Shown one piece after another: positions 63,042 to 64,000 of a stretch of DNA of 64,000 bases. The stretch is from an uncultured Verrucomicrobia subdivision 3 bacterium. Its GTDB lineage: Bacteria; Verrucomicrobiota; Verrucomicrobiia; Limisphaerales; UBA11358. The notes below the pieces were generated by a model. It did no database searches. It was given only the letters and a program-made list of their open reading frames with translations, and had not been told where the DNA came from. The stretch lies in NCBI GenBank assembly GCA_903875465.1, contig CAIQWB010000025.1, forward strand, positions 1 through 64,000, in the 5' to 3' direction. Numbering within the stretch: the first letter of the stretch is position 1; the number at the start of each line of letters is the position of its first letter. The translations under genes were made by a program, and so were the position numbers.

Positions 63042-64000
63042 TTACCACCACAGCCGGAAAAATTGCTGGCGGGTGCCCGCCGGACTAATGGTCTGCACAA
63101 TGTTGCTCGGACTGCTGTAAGCACCGAAGGTGGCCAGGTCTGTCCAACTGTTCAAGTTGGTGGAACTTTGGAGATGCAAGGTGTTTGTAATCAGGGGCAA
63201 GGTGGTAAAACTTACCCGGAAATTGGGGAAGGCGCGGACAATACTCAGCGGAATGGTGGGGGGCGGCGTATAGATTTGGGCGGCGCCCGATTGATAGGCC
63301 CCCAAGTCAATCACTCCCATCCCAGCCGGCCGGGCAAAACCACGCTGATCATCGGGCGGGGCGGTGGCGCTATTGGCATACTGAATGGCGGGACTGCCGG
63401 GCAAGAGCGCCATGGTGAGGGTGGGACCGCCATTGTTGGCGAGCGGGCCGAGCAGCGGGTCCGTGAAATTGTAACTCGTGCCGCTGTTGAAGTTGGCGGA
63501 GCCGTCGGAACTGATGTTGTCCCCCAGGTCGGTAATCGCACCGTAAGTGTTGCCATTGGTGCCACCGTAAGCCAGCAGCGAGTTGCGCAAAGCAACCGAG
63601 CCATTGGTATTGGCGATTTGCGAGCCTGCGGCAAGGCCATTGGTATAGTAGGGGCCGGGATTGGCGGGTTGGGCATTGCACCAGTTGCTCGCAATCGTCA
63701 CATTGAGGCCTTGGAACGTGGCAGTAACCGCATTGTAGACCCCGCCACCAAGAGCGTTGCCATTGGCGGCAGTGCTGGTGTTAGCGCTGCCGCTCGAACC
63801 GCTGGCACCCAGTGCGGAATTCAAGGCTATCGTGCAGTTTGTGGCGAGCAAGCGGTCTGCGTTGAAAATCCCGCCCCCAAAACTGTTGCCGCCATTGGCG
63901 AATGAAAAAGGAACCAACGCCGTGCCACCGCAGGCGAGATTGGAACTGACCACGCAATCATCCAGCGTCAGGGTGCCGGCATTATAAATGCCACCGCCAT
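63042..64000 (-). CDS. Surface protein with parallel-beta repeats, choice-of-anchor Q type (partial)
   Basis: The gene runs off the window's right edge, so only the C-terminal 319 or so residues are seen. The repeats GGGIFNADRLLATNCTIALN and GGGVYNAVTATFQGLNVTIA are polymorphic-outer-membrane or pectate-lyase-like parallel beta-helix units. They are followed by the choice-of-anchor Q module (NPNSGTSYNFTDPLLGPLANNGG-like region with LLPGSPAIQYANS) and GVIDLGAYQSGA. The end (HLQSSTNLNSWTDLATFGAY ... RQQFFRLWW) is the same type of C-terminal module as in 37774-39654. It is probably exported and held at the cell surface. Confidence 0.85.
   Translation of the reverse strand, partial: GGGIYNAGTLTLDDCVVSSNLACGGTALVPFSFANGGNSFGGGIFNADRLLATNCTIALNSALGASGSSGSANTSTAANGNALGGGVYNAVTATFQGLNVTIASNWCNAQPANPGPYYTNGLAAGSQIANTNGSVALRNSLLAYGGTNGNTYGAITDLGDNISSDGSANFNSGTSYNFTDPLLGPLANNGGPTLTMALLPGSPAIQYANSATAPPDDQRGFARPAGMGVIDLGAYQSGAAQIYTPPPTIPLSIVRAFPNFRVSFTTLPLITNTLHLQSSTNLNSWTDLATFGAYSSPSNIVQTISPAGTRQQFFRLWW

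Overview
The window looks like chromosome of a free-living, GC-rich bacterium of the Verrucomicrobiota or a close PVC relative. This is inferred from the mix of families: TIGR03067, DUF4337 and DUF2950 proteins, surface proteins with Ig-like or anchor-type repeats, a GH8/GH115/GH36 hemicellulose set, a large membrane pyrophosphatase and many single-helix zinc-ribbon proteins. Many start codons have no obvious Shine-Dalgarno sequence. No rRNA, CRISPR array or prophage is visible.

Layout. 1-8.4 kb: a truncated repeat, a response regulator, an OPT transporter, then a minus-strand run (glnB, candidate origin, dnaA, COG4586-type ABC ATPase, rhomboid-Sel1 fusion). 8.4-9.8 kb: no protein gene, but a well-formed candidate small RNA (about 9085-9259) and a 0.24-kb inverted-repeat element. 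9.8-22.3 kb: housekeeping and small genes (topoisomerase subunit A, cinA, trxA, class V aminotransferase, a tandem heavy-metal-binding protein, purC, PA0069-type radical SAM, fRMsr, xerC/D) and tRNA-Leu. 22.6-28 kb: accessory region with an integrase remnant, a domain-permuted photolyase relative, DUF2256, an Fe-S photolyase gene cut short by the repeat element, and two FAD amine-oxidase-like proteins. 28.9-36.3 kb: GH36 alpha-galactosidase, a methyltransferase, and a GH8-GH115 xylan pair. 36.5-37.8 kb: Glu/Leu dehydrogenase. 37.8-44.6 kb: an Ig-like surface protein and a five-gene operon DUF3570-ApbE-TlpA-DUF4266-DsbD, read here as an extracytoplasmic flavinylation/redox system. 44.7-52.6 kb: dehydrogenase, TIGR03067 protein, pyrophosphatase, DUF2950 locus, tyrS and tRNA-Tyr. 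52.6-54.2 kb: a less GC-rich insert with a HAD-like protein. 54.6-63 kb: LysM lipoprotein, ABC ATPase, DUF535, then a glycosyltransferase-PHP fusion followed by ppk1 and sixA. The window ends inside a repetitive surface protein.

The most notable items are: (1) the DUF3570 operon, whose DUF3570 protein carries an ApbE-type flavinylation motif; (2) the glycosyltransferase-PHP fusion next to ppk1-sixA; (3) the candidate small RNA with its own promoter and terminator; (4) an inverted-repeat element family in four states (truncated/rearranged, full, gene-disrupting, and collapsed to bare ends that supply stop codons to two convergent genes); (5) the permuted photolyase cluster.
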